DNA of 64,000 bases. Origin: Butyrivibrio sp. GTDB taxonomy: Bacteria; Bacillota; Clostridia; Lachnospirales; Lachnospiraceae. Every line of letters starts with the position of its first letter. Positions within the stretch are counted from its first letter, which is position 1. The notes below the pieces were generated by a model. That model was given only the letters and a program-made list of their open reading frames with translations. It made no database searches and had not been told where the DNA came from. The position numbers and the translations under genes were made by a program. Shown one piece after another: positions 17,895 to 25,280 of this stretch. Where the stretch lies: contig SVGB01000016.1 of the NCBI GenBank assembly GCA_015056565.1, positions 19,884-83,883 of the forward strand, in the 5' to 3' direction.

Positions 17895-19013
17895 ATGGTA
17901 CAGATTTTTTTCCCTGAAATGAAAAAGAAACTTGCATTTGGCGCAATGAGGCTTCCTATGAAGGACGGCCAGATCGATAAGGCGCAGGTGTGTGACATGG
18001 TTGATGCCTTTATTGATAACGGCTTTAACTATTTTGATACAGCTCATGGCTATCACGACGGAATGTCTGAGACAACTTTAAAAGAGTGCCTCACAAGTCG
18101 CCATGATCGAAGTGAGTACACTCTTACAAACAAGCTCACAGAGCCATATTTTAAAAGCAAGGAAGAGATCCGTCCCTTCTTTGAGAAGCAGCTTGAGTGG
18201 TGCGGAGTTGAGTACTTTGACTTTTATCTGATGCATGCTCTTGGCAGGGGCAACTATGATCATTTCCAGAGATGCGAGGCTTTTGAGGTTGCTCAGGAGC
18301 TTAAGAAAGAGGGCAAGATTAGACATGTGGGACTTTCTTTCCACGATTCAGCAGATTTCCTGGATAAGATCTTAACTGACCACCCTGAGGTAGAAGTTGT
18401 TCAGATCCAGTTCAACTACCTTGACTATGAAGATGACAAGGTCCAGAGCAGGAAGTGCTACGAAGTGTGCAAGAAGCACAACAAGCCAATCCTGGTAATG
18501 GAGCCTGTTAAGGGCGGAAGCCTTGTAAACCTCTCTGAAGAAGCCAAAAAAGTCTACGACGAACTTGGAAATATGAGCTATGCATCCTATGCTATCCGCT
18601 TTGTTGCCGGATTTGACCAGATCGCTATGGTTCTCTCTGGAATGAGCAGCCTTGAGCAGATGAAGGACAACATCTCCTACATGAAAGACTTTAAGCCTCT
18701 TTCAGAAAAAGAGATGGAGGCAGTACAGAAGGTAACCAGGATCACCAAAGGTCTTGACCTTATCCCATGTACCAACTGCCACTACTGCATCGAGGAAAAC
18801 CACTGCCCTATGAACATCAGAATCCCAGATCTGTTCAGCTGCCTCAATGCCAAGGCTAGCTTTGGCGCAGACATTGAAGCCAAGTACGCCGAGTACACAA
18901 CTGGCGCCGGCAAGGCATCTGACTGCGTTAAATGCGGCATGTGCGAAACCGTTTGCCCTCAGCACCTCGAGATCAGAGACCTGCTGGAGAAAGTCGCTAC
19001 TGCATTCGAATAA
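17895..19013 (+). CDS. Aldo/keto reductase with C-terminal 4Fe-4S ferredoxin domain
   Basis: 372 residues. The N-terminal 270 residues form an aldo/keto reductase barrel, with FDTAHGYHDG, YLLM-type strands (FYLMHALGRG) and IRHVGLSFHD. The C-terminal part has two Cys clusters, CTNCHYCIEENHCPMN and CVKCGMCETVCPQ, typical of ferredoxin-fused AKRs common in anaerobes. The substrate is unknown, and electron transfer between Fe-S centres and NAD(P)H is inferred. AAAGGAG at 17882-17888 supports ATG 17895. A related but distinct gene lies at 52875. The stop codon lies inside the first bases of a very long hairpin. Confidence 0.85.
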   Translation: MVQIFFPEMKKKLAFGAMRLPMKDGQIDKAQVCDMVDAFIDNGFNYFDTAHGYHDGMSETTLKECLTSRHDRSEYTLTNKLTEPYFKSKEEIRPFFEKQLEWCGVEYFDFYLMHALGRGNYDHFQRCEAFEVAQELKKEGKIRHVGLSFHDSADFLDKILTDHPEVEVVQIQFNYLDYEDDKVQSRKCYEVCKKHNKPILVMEPVKGGSLVNLSEEAKKVYDELGNMSYASYAIRFVAGFDQIAMVLSGMSSLEQMKDNISYMKDFKPLSEKEMEAVQKVTRITKGLDLIPCTNCHYCIEENHCPMNIRIPDLFSCLNAKASFGADIEAKYAEYTTGAGKASDCVKCGMCETVCPQHLEIRDLLEKVATAFE

Positions 19014-19131
19014 GACACGGGGACGGTTCGGTTTCCTGACACGGGGACGGTTCTTTTGTCAGGTTTTATTTTGATAAAACCTGACAAAAGAACCGTCCCC
19101 GTGTCAGGAAACCGAACCGTCCCCGTGTCTT
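19012..19131. repeat. Family A repeat, 57-bp perfect hairpin; shared bidirectional terminator
   Basis: Left arm 19012-19068 and right arm 19075-19131 are perfect complements over 57 bases, with a 6-base loop. Each arm carries two GACACGGGGACGGTTC units (first continuing GGTTTCC, second continuing TTTTGTC). It fills the space between the convergent aldo/keto reductase and amt genes: the left end overlaps the AKR stop codon and the right end is 4 bases from the amt stop. GTTTTTATT follows on the plus strand, so it can serve as terminator for the AKR gene, and its stability suggests it blocks read-through both ways. Confidence 0.92.
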
Positions 19132-19135
19132 GTTT

Positions 19136-20905
19136 TTATTCTACATCTGCCAGGGCTGCGGCGCCTTCTTCGCCGGTCCTGATCTTAACTACGTTGTCGA
19201 GACTGTAAACGAAGATCTTGCCATCTCCGATGTGACCGGTGTAAAGAGTCTTCTTAGCAGCTTCGATAACGTCCTCAACTGGGATCTTGCTGACAACAAC
19301 TTCAAGCTTGATCTTGGGAAGGAGCGTGGCATCCATCTCAACTCCACGATACATGTCGCCAGAGCCTTTCTGGACACCACAGCCCATGACCTGAGTAACA
19401 GTCATTCCGGTAACGCCAAGGTCGTTCATTGCGCGACGCAGCTTGTCGTAGCGGGACAACTTAGCGATGATGACAACTTTATGTATTCCTGACTCAGTAT
19501 GTACTGGTGCTGTAACAACCGGTACTGAAGCCTTCTTCTGGAACTCGGAAGCCTCTTCGTAATCGCTTACGCCAAGGTCTGTGTTCTCGTTTACTCCCAT
19601 TGTAAGAGTGTTTGAAACGTCCATGATAGAAAATCCTGAGTAAGCTGATGCAAGGCCATGTTCTGTTGAATCAAGACCAAGGATCTCTTCTTCCTCAGAA
19701 ACTCTAAGGCCAAGTATCTTTTTGATCGCTACGAATGTGATCGTGATAGTAACTGCTGTCCAGGCTGCTGTTGCTGCAAAACCTGCAATCTGGATTCCAA
19801 GGAGCTTGAATCCGCCGCCGTAGAACAGACCAACCATCTCGTTTCCTGCTGCGTCTGCAATTGAATAGCCAGGTGCTGTGTTTGTAGCGAAAAGACCTAC
19901 TGCCAGAGTCCCCCAGATACCGTTTAAGCAGTGAACTGCTACAGCACCTACAGGGTCATCAACGTGAAGCTTGTAATCAAGGAACCATACGCCGAAACAT
20001 ACAAGAAGGCCAGCAACAATACCGATAATGATTGCACCAAAGGCATCTGTTACATCGCAGGGAGCTGTGATGGCAACAAGTCCTGCAAGTGAAGCGTTAA
20101 GACACATTGAAACATCAGGTTTACCATATTTAAGCCATGTAAAGATCATACATGTAACTGTAGCCAGAGCTGGAGCAATTGTGGTTGTTACAAATACTGA
20201 TCCAAGCTGATCTACTGAAGTGCAGGCAGCGCCGTTAAATCCATACCAGCCAAGCCAGAGAATGAATACACCAAGAGCAGCTGCCACAAGGTTGTGGCCA
20301 GGAAATGCGTTTACTTTTACTACCTTACCATTTTTGTCTCTTTCAAACTTACCAATACGTGGTCCAAGGAATGCTGCACCAATAAGGGCTGAGATACCAC
20401 CAACCATGTGGATACAGTTTGAACCTGCAAAGTCATGGAAGCCAATCTGTGAAAGGAAGCCTCCGCCCCAGGTCCAGTGAGCTTCGATAGGGTAGATCAC
20501 TGCTGAGATAACTGCCGAGTACACACAATAAGAAATGAATTTAGTTCTCTCAGCCATTGATCCTGAAACGATGGTTGCTGTTGTGGCACAGAACACAAGG
20601 TTAAATACGAAGTTGGACCAGTCAAAGCTTGCATAGCTTGTGAAAATATCAAATCCAGGTCTTCCAATGAATCCTGCCAGGTCTTCTCCAAGAAGAAGGC
20701 CAAAACCTATAAGAATAAATACAACAGTTCCAATACAGAAATCCATCAGGTTCTTCATGATGATATTTCCTGTGTTTTTGGCTCTGGTAAAGCCCGCCTC
20801 GCACATTGCAAAGCCTGCCTGCATCCAGAAAACCAGTGCTGCGCCAATCAAGAACCAGACGCTAAATACGGTACCATCTATAGCTTGTAAGATTTCTTCA
20901 CTCAT
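19136..20905 (-). CDS. amt: Ammonium transporter fused to a C-terminal PII (GlnK) domain
   Basis: 589 residues. Residues 1 to about 410 are an Amt/MEP ammonium channel with about 11 membrane helices (VFWMQAGFAMCEAGFTRAKN, then DFAGSNCIHMVGG and AVHCLNGIWGTLAVGLF). Residues about 474-589 are a complete PII domain. Free GlnK normally binds and blocks AmtB, so here the regulator is tethered to its channel. The T-loop reads QKGSGDMYRGVEMDATLLPK: Tyr46 is kept, but the Tyr51 that is uridylylated in enteric GlnK is Met, so that modification cannot occur. The ATP/2-oxoglutarate elements (YTGHIGDGKIFV, KIRTGEEG) are intact. AGGAGGAG precedes the ATG. The long leader is described separately. Confidence 0.93.
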   Translation of the reverse strand: MSEEILQAIDGTVFSVWFLIGAALVFWMQAGFAMCEAGFTRAKNTGNIIMKNLMDFCIGTVVFILIGFGLLLGEDLAGFIGRPGFDIFTSYASFDWSNFVFNLVFCATTATIVSGSMAERTKFISYCVYSAVISAVIYPIEAHWTWGGGFLSQIGFHDFAGSNCIHMVGGISALIGAAFLGPRIGKFERDKNGKVVKVNAFPGHNLVAAALGVFILWLGWYGFNGAACTSVDQLGSVFVTTTIAPALATVTCMIFTWLKYGKPDVSMCLNASLAGLVAITAPCDVTDAFGAIIIGIVAGLLVCFGVWFLDYKLHVDDPVGAVAVHCLNGIWGTLAVGLFATNTAPGYSIADAAGNEMVGLFYGGGFKLLGIQIAGFAATAAWTAVTITITFVAIKKILGLRVSEEEEILGLDSTEHGLASAYSGFSIMDVSNTLTMGVNENTDLGVSDYEEASEFQKKASVPVVTAPVHTESGIHKVVIIAKLSRYDKLRRAMNDLGVTGMTVTQVMGCGVQKGSGDMYRGVEMDATLLPKIKLEVVVSKIPVEDVIEAAKKTLYTGHIGDGKIFVYSLDNVVKIRTGEEGAAALADVE

Positions 20906-20937
20906 ACTATTTCTCCTCCTAGTTATTTAGGTGACCT

Positions 20938-20964
20938 GACAACAGAACCGTCCCCGTGTCTTGT
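20938..20964. repeat. Family A repeat, single half-copy in the amt leader
   Basis: One unit, read on the minus strand as GACACGGGGACGGTTCTGTT, lies between the second leader hairpin and the amt ribosome-binding site. No inverted partner is present, so it is a half element. Its transcript would be part of the amt 5' untranslated RNA. Confidence 0.85.
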
Positions 20965-20969
20965 GTGCG

Positions 20970-21035
20970 AAAAAGACGATGTAATCGGCTCATTGCTGTG
21001 CTAGCTGCAGCAGTGATGCCCCATTGCATCGTCTT
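20970..21035 (-). terminator. amt leader hairpin 2 (terminator-like) with competing hexaloop hairpin
   Basis: Minus-strand AAGACGATG (21035-21027) pairs with CATCGTCTT (20981-20973), followed by five U, giving a terminator-like stem. Its 5' arm can instead fold as GAUGC[AAUGGG]GCAUC (21030-21015), a 5-bp hairpin with a six-base loop carrying A1 and G4. The two folds exclude each other. The asnB leader has the same pair of structures. Confidence 0.65.
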
Positions 21036-21074
21036 TATTTACGCAAGTCGTTATTTACCTGATCACCAATAAAC

Positions 21075-21122
21075 AAAAAACGCCTTAGAGCAACATGCTG
21101 TGCTCTAAGACGCCCTTGTCTT
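21075..21122 (-). terminator. amt leader hairpin 1 (terminator-like) with competing hexaloop hairpin
   Basis: Minus-strand GCGTCTTAGAGCA (21113-21101) pairs with TGCTCTAAGGCG (21092-21081), followed by TTTTTTG. Overlapping its 5' arm, AAGAC[AAGGGC]GUCUU (21122-21107) forms a 5-bp stem with a hexaloop that again has A1 and G4. Using GUCUU in this small stem removes the base of the terminator. The sequence is nearly identical to 23339-23387. Confidence 0.65.
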
Positions 21123-21126
21123 TATG

Positions 21127-21184
21127 AGTTAGAAGTTTAAATGATAAAAAAATCGTTGTCAAGTACTTTGTATACAATTATGCA
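21127..21184 (-). promoter_or_regulatory. amt promoter with TTGTATACAA operator
   Basis: On the minus strand TTGACA (21162-21157), a 17-base spacer and TAAACT (21139-21134) make a good sigma-A promoter. Transcription would start near 21127, just before leader hairpin 1. The perfect palindrome TTGTATACAA (21177-21168) is 5 bases upstream of the -35. The block from TTGCATAATTGTATACAAA to TTGACAA is shared almost base for base with the asnB promoter. The palindrome resembles sites of FadR-type GntR regulators (inference). Confidence 0.75.
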
Positions 21185-21295
21185 ATTTTATTTAAATATG
21201 CCTGAGACACGCATAATAAGTGCGAATCATCTCGCCTGCATGCATTATATGGGCTATAATTATAGATATACAAAAGACGACAGATAGAGGTGACC

Positions 21296-23230
21296 ATGTT
21301 TTATTTCCTGATTATTCTAATAACAATTCTATATATAGTCGTTTTGGAACTGTCCAAAAACATCCTTATCAGCTGGATCATTGCGATACTGGCCTGCGCA
21401 GCCATGATCAGCTATCGCGTCTATTGCAAAAAGAAATATGACGCCAACAAAGGAAGTGTCTTTGGGAATATCTATGGCTACGGCCCTGAGAATAAGAGGC
21501 GGGATATGCGCATACGTGCAGTTTGCGCGTTGTTTTTGTTTGTACTTGTGCTTGGGGCGAATTACTTCTTTACGCAGCCGCCTGCTAAGAGGGTTCCGGT
21601 AGTTGATAATAAAAAGCCAGATGTTACCACAGTTGTGACCATAGATCAGGGGCAGCTTACAGGTGTGTATAATGAAGATCACACAGTTAAGGCTTACGGC
21701 GGGATTCCTTATGCCAAGCCTCCAGTTGGGGAACTGAGGTTTAGAGAGCCTCAGGCGCCGGATAAGTGGGAGGGCGTAAGAGCCTGCGATCACTTTGGGC
21801 CTATGGCTATGCAGCCAAGGAGCAGCGTCATTTATGACTCTCTTGCAAGGATTCTGGGCTATCACGACTACCGCATCAGATTTGGGGATGAGTATGTTGA
21901 AGAGATGAGCGAAGACTGCCTGTACCTTAATATCTTTTCGCCGGAAAAAGAGACTGATGACCTTCTGCCAGTAGTTCTCTATATCCATGGAGGTTCCCTT
22001 ACCACAGGTAAGCCCTCCTACACAGAGTACCGGGGAGAAGACCTGGCGAAAAAGGGTGTAGTGTACGTCAACTGTGCATACAGGCTGGGAGTGTTTGGCT
22101 ACTACGCCGCAGAGGATCTAAAGAAAGAGTCTCCAAACGGCACTACTGGCAACTACGGACTTCTTGACCAGATAGCGGCTCTTAACTGGGTTTATAACAA
22201 CATCAAGGCATTTGGCGGAGATCCTAAGAGGATCACCATAGCAGGAGAGTCAGCCGGTGCATCCAGTGTCAATGCCATCTGTGCTTCTCCCCTTGCAAAG
22301 GGGCTTTTCCAGTACGCAATTGCTGAGTCCAGCTCTGTCCTTCCCAAAGTTCCTTTCCACACCTTAAGGGACTACGAGGACGCCATTAAGACTGGAGATG
22401 CGGTCAGAAGCGAGTTCCGGGTAAAAACCTCAGAGGAACTTAGAAGCATTCCGGCAAAAGAGCTTGTGACCACCATTACTGATAACTCCGCTATGACTGT
22501 TGATGGCTATGCACTAACTCAGCAGCCTTACCTTACTTATGTACAAGGCAAAAACAATGAGAAAGCTCTTTTAAACGGATTCAATGCCAAGGAGGCTGAC
22601 GCATTTTTGTTAGACGACGAGGCCACAAGGGACAACTATGTGGATCTTCTTGCCAAGGACATGGACGACTACGCAGAGGAAATGGCACAGGTTGTTCCCT
22701 ATAACCTGCCACAGCGTGATCAGCACATAATAATTGACAAGCTCGGAGAAGCCAAGGGAGCCCTTAACGTGGCTTACAGTGCCATGTGGTTTACTTATCC
22801 CCACTATGTCTGGAACAATTACCTTGTTAAGCAGGGCATCCCGGCTTATGAGTACTATTTTACCAAGACCAATAACGTCCTTACCAACTATCATGCAGGA
22901 GAACTGCCCTACGCCTACGGCAATCTCTGGCGTCATCCGGGGCTTTATGATGACAGCGACTATGAACTGTCTGAGATCATGCAGAGCTACTGGGTAAACT
23001 TTATTTATAACGGAGATCCAAACGGTAACTATCGCCAGACAGATGAACCAGGAGATGGTATCTATAACACAGAAGTAGCTGATAAGCCGCTTCCTGTCTG
23101 GGAGATGAGAAGTAAAGGGCAGGATAAGCTCCTTCAGCTTGATACAACTCTCCAGATGATCGATGATCCAAACCTGGAGATATACAAGGTAATCGACAAA
23201 TATATGGATGAAAAGGTCAAGGGCAGATAA
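21296..23230 (+). CDS. Membrane-anchored type B carboxylesterase (para-nitrobenzyl esterase family)
   Basis: 644 residues. The N-terminus has hydrophobic segments at about residues 2-18, 25-42 and 78-97, then the esterase domain. Evidence for the domain: YGGIPYAKPPVGELRFREPQ, EDCLYLNIFSP, the oxyanion loop YIHGGSLTTGKPS, the nucleophile elbow GESAGASSVN (Ser near residue 319) and late HAGELPYAYGNLWRHP with the catalytic His. The active domain is predicted outside the membrane; the substrate may be acylated or feruloylated plant material, but this is not shown. ATG 21296 with AGAGG at 21286-21290 is preferred over GTG 21290. TATAAT at 21255-21260 may be its own -10. It is not obviously linked to the nitrogen genes on both sides. 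Confidence 0.85.
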   Translation: MFYFLIILITILYIVVLELSKNILISWIIAILACAAMISYRVYCKKKYDANKGSVFGNIYGYGPENKRRDMRIRAVCALFLFVLVLGANYFFTQPPAKRVPVVDNKKPDVTTVVTIDQGQLTGVYNEDHTVKAYGGIPYAKPPVGELRFREPQAPDKWEGVRACDHFGPMAMQPRSSVIYDSLARILGYHDYRIRFGDEYVEEMSEDCLYLNIFSPEKETDDLLPVVLYIHGGSLTTGKPSYTEYRGEDLAKKGVVYVNCAYRLGVFGYYAAEDLKKESPNGTTGNYGLLDQIAALNWVYNNIKAFGGDPKRITIAGESAGASSVNAICASPLAKGLFQYAIAESSSVLPKVPFHTLRDYEDAIKTGDAVRSEFRVKTSEELRSIPAKELVTTITDNSAMTVDGYALTQQPYLTYVQGKNNEKALLNGFNAKEADAFLLDDEATRDNYVDLLAKDMDDYAEEMAQVVPYNLPQRDQHIIIDKLGEAKGALNVAYSAMWFTYPHYVWNNYLVKQGIPAYEYYFTKTNNVLTNYHAGELPYAYGNLWRHPGLYDDSDYELSEIMQSYWVNFIYNGDPNGNYRQTDEPGDGIYNTEVADKPLPVWEMRSKGQDKLLQLDTTLQMIDDPNLEIYKVIDKYMDEKVKGR

Positions 23231-23265
23231 AAAGCAAGCTTTGTTATACCCGGACTAGCAGGCTA

Positions 23266-23327
23266 GAAGCAGAATTGCATAATTGTATACAAAAATACTT
23301 GACAAAGTAATTTCTATCCTTTAAACT
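23266..23327 (+). promoter_or_regulatory. asnB operon promoter with TTGTATACAA operator
   Basis: TTGACA (23299-23304), a 17-base spacer and TAAACT (23322-23327). The palindrome TTGTATACAA lies at 23283-23292, 6 bases before the -35. The region matches the amt promoter on the opposite strand closely, including the flanking TTGCATAA and the spacing, showing common ancestry or strong selection. Confidence 0.78.
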
Positions 23328-23338
23328 TACAATTCATA

Positions 23339-23387
23339 AAGACAAGGGCGTCTTAGAGCAGGACTATACTGCTCTAAGGCGCTTTTT
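23339..23387 (+). terminator. asnB leader hairpin 1 (terminator-like) with competing hexaloop hairpin
   Basis: GCGTCTTAGAGCAG (23348-23361) pairs with CTGCTCTAAGGCGC (23369-23382) over 14 bp including one G-T, followed by five T. The alternative hairpin AAGAC[AAGGGC]GUCUU (23339-23354) uses the lower 5' arm and has A1 and G4 in a six-base loop. The transcript should begin only a few bases upstream, so this is the very 5' end of the RNA. Confidence 0.68.
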
Positions 23388-23397
23388 GCTTTTTGGC

Positions 23398-23472
23398 GGT
23401 GAGTCAGTGGGGACGTTACAGTTTGACTCACTATCCCAGTGAGTCAAACTGTAACGTCCCCACTGACTCACC
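23398..23472. repeat. Family B palindromic repeat inside the asnB leader
   Basis: Two perfect 35-base arms (23398-23432 and 23438-23472), starting GGTGAGTCAGTGGGGACGTT, around the loop ATCCC. It sits between the two regulatory hairpins; the amt leader has unrelated sequence at the same place, so this copy looks like an insertion into the leader. Other copies are at 35240-35314 and 57922-57999. Confidence 0.92.
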
Positions 23473-23488
23473 TTTAACGAACATTAAG

Positions 23489-23548
23489 ACGATGCAATGG
23501 AGCATCTTGCTGCGTAAAGCGCGGCTTGATCTCGTTGCGTCGTTTTTT
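23489..23548 (+). terminator. asnB leader hairpin 2 (terminator-like) with competing hexaloop hairpin
   Basis: ACGATGCAATGG (23489-23500) pairs with TCGTTGCGTCGT (23532-23543) through 12 bp including G-T pairs, followed by a T run. The alternative GAUGC[AAUGGA]GCAUC (23491-23506) is a 5-bp stem with an A1/G4 hexaloop and cannot coexist with the long stem. GCTGCG/CGCGGC forms an inner hairpin. AGGAGG and the asnB ATG follow within 20 bases. Confidence 0.65.
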
Positions 23549-23565
23549 CTTTAGGAGGAAAAAGT

Positions 23566-25149
23566 ATGTGCGCAATTCTTACATACACCAGGAAAGAGGC
23601 TGATGAAGCGTATTTCAAAGAGCTTCTTGAAAGGACCGCTTCAAGAGGCCCTGACATGACAAGGATTATGAAGGTAGAAGGCGGATTTATGGGATTTAAT
23701 CGCCTCTCCATCATGGGCCTTAATGAAGCTGGGATGCAGCCCTTTACTCTGGGAGGGAGCGCAGTAGTCTGTAACGGCGAGCTTTACGGTTTCAAGGCAC
23801 TTAGGACTTACCTTCAGAGCCTTGGCTATACCTTTAAGTCAGACAGCGACTGCGAGATACTTCTTCCTCTCTATGAGAAGCTGGGCAGCAGGATGTTTTC
23901 ACTGCTTGACGCAGAGTTTGCTCTTGTCATCTACGACGGGGAAAAAGATAAATTCATAGCAGCCAGGGACCCAATAGGAATAAGGCCTCTCTACTACGGC
24001 TACGATGATGAGGGGTACATCATGTTTGCCTCAGAGCCTAAGAACCTTACAGGGGCATGCAAGATGATAAAGCCCTTCCCGCCGGGACACTACTACGAGG
24101 ATGGAGAATTTATCTGTTACAGGGATATGACCAGGGTAAAAGAGATACAGACAGATTCACTTGAAGTCATCACAAAGAACATCCACGACAAGCTGGTAAG
24201 TGGCATTGAAAAGCGCCTTGACGCTGACGCGCCGGTAGGATTTCTTTTATCAGGCGGCCTTGATTCATCGCTTGTATGCGGCGTAGCAGCAAGGCTTTCA
24301 GATAAGCCCCTTGAGACCTTTGCAATAGGCATGGACATAGACGCCATCGACCTTAAGTACGCAAGGGAGGTTGCTGAATATATAGGAAGTAACCACCACG
24401 AAGTCATCATCACAAAGGACGACGTTTTAGGAGCCTTGGAGCCGGTCATCCACGCTCTTGGAACCTACGACATAACCACCGTAAGAGCTTCCATAGGAAT
24501 GTATCTTCTATGTAAATGGATCCACGAAAACACAGACATCAAGGTGATCCTTACAGGAGAGATCTCAGACGAGCTCTTTGGGTACAAATATACGGACTTT
24601 GCTCCAAGTGCTGAAGCTTTCCAGGAAGAGGCAAAAAAGAGAATTCACGAAATTCACATGTACGACGTTCTAAGGGCAGACAGATGCATCAGTGTAAACT
24701 CCCTGGAAGCAAGGGTACCATTCGGAGACCTGGATTTCGTCAGCTACGTAATGAGCATCGATCCTGAAAAAAAGCTAAATACCTACGGCATAGGAAAATT
24801 TCTTTTGCGCAAAGCATTTGAAGAAGATAAGGTCATACCCCACAGCATCCTGATGCGCGAAAAGGCAGCATTCTCAGATGCAGTCGGTCATTCACTAAGG
24901 GACGACCTTATGGAGCATGCAGACGCTGCATATTCCTACGCTGAGTATGAGATAGCGAGAAAGAAATACACCCACGCCACTCCTTTTACAAAAGAATCCC
25001 TTTTATACAGAGAGATCTTTGAAAAGTACTACGAGGGCCAGTCAGAGATGGTTGTGGACTTTTGGATGCCAAACAAAAAATGGAAGGGCTGCAATGTGAC
25101 AGATCCGTCTGCCAGAGTGCTTTCAAACTACGGAGCAAGTGGAGAGTAG
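23566..25149 (+). CDS. asnB: Asparagine synthase (glutamine-hydrolysing) AsnB
   Basis: 527 residues. Cys2 (MCAILTYTRK) is the N-terminal nucleophile of the class II amidotransferase domain, with NRLSIMG and NGELYGFKALR following. The synthetase domain has the pyrophosphate loop LLSGGLDSSLVCG near residue 228 and ILTGEISDELFGYKY. It converts aspartate to asparagine with glutamine and ATP. It leads the asnB-glnN-gltB-gltD nitrogen operon behind the long regulated leader. AGGAGG precedes the ATG at normal spacing. Confidence 0.93.
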   Translation: MCAILTYTRKEADEAYFKELLERTASRGPDMTRIMKVEGGFMGFNRLSIMGLNEAGMQPFTLGGSAVVCNGELYGFKALRTYLQSLGYTFKSDSDCEILLPLYEKLGSRMFSLLDAEFALVIYDGEKDKFIAARDPIGIRPLYYGYDDEGYIMFASEPKNLTGACKMIKPFPPGHYYEDGEFICYRDMTRVKEIQTDSLEVITKNIHDKLVSGIEKRLDADAPVGFLLSGGLDSSLVCGVAARLSDKPLETFAIGMDIDAIDLKYAREVAEYIGSNHHEVIITKDDVLGALEPVIHALGTYDITTVRASIGMYLLCKWIHENTDIKVILTGEISDELFGYKYTDFAPSAEAFQEEAKKRIHEIHMYDVLRADRCISVNSLEARVPFGDLDFVSYVMSIDPEKKLNTYGIGKFLLRKAFEEDKVIPHSILMREKAAFSDAVGHSLRDDLMEHADAAYSYAEYEIARKKYTHATPFTKESLLYREIFEKYYEGQSEMVVDFWMPNKKWKGCNVTDPSARVLSNYGASGE

Positions 25150-25150
25150 A

Positions 25151-25181
25151 GCACTTACCGAGGTCTTTTCGAGGTTAGTGC
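25151..25181 (+). repeat. Family C stem-loop, copy 1
   Basis: GCACT, unpaired T, ACC, the 13-base loop GAGGTCTTTTCGA, GGT, unpaired T, AGTGC. It starts 2 bases after the asnB stop. Same architecture as the five other copies (25193, 59300, 59345, 60460, 62395) but a different stem sequence. Confidence 0.8.
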
Positions 25182-25192
25182 GAACCTCTGGG

Positions 25193-25227
25193 ATTCACTT
25201 GATGAGGTATTTTCGAATCTAGTGAAT
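25193..25227 (+). repeat. Family C stem-loop, copy 2
   Basis: ATTCACT, T, GAT, loop GAGGTATTTTCGA, ATC, T, AGTGAAT. It is in tandem with copy 1, 11 bases apart, in the gap before glnN. Both stem segments differ from copy 1 in both arms, so pairing is kept. Confidence 0.8.
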
Positions 25228-25280
25228 ATCCAGGAGTAGAGCATAAGCGGTGCAAAATTAAAATTAAGGAGGAGAACATC

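Noticed and set aside
23328..23565. T-box riboswitch in the asnB leader
   Set aside because: The conserved T-box sequence (AGGGTGGNACCGCG) and specifier-loop features are absent. The hairpins match those of the amt leader instead, and amt is not an aminoacyl-tRNA-responsive gene.
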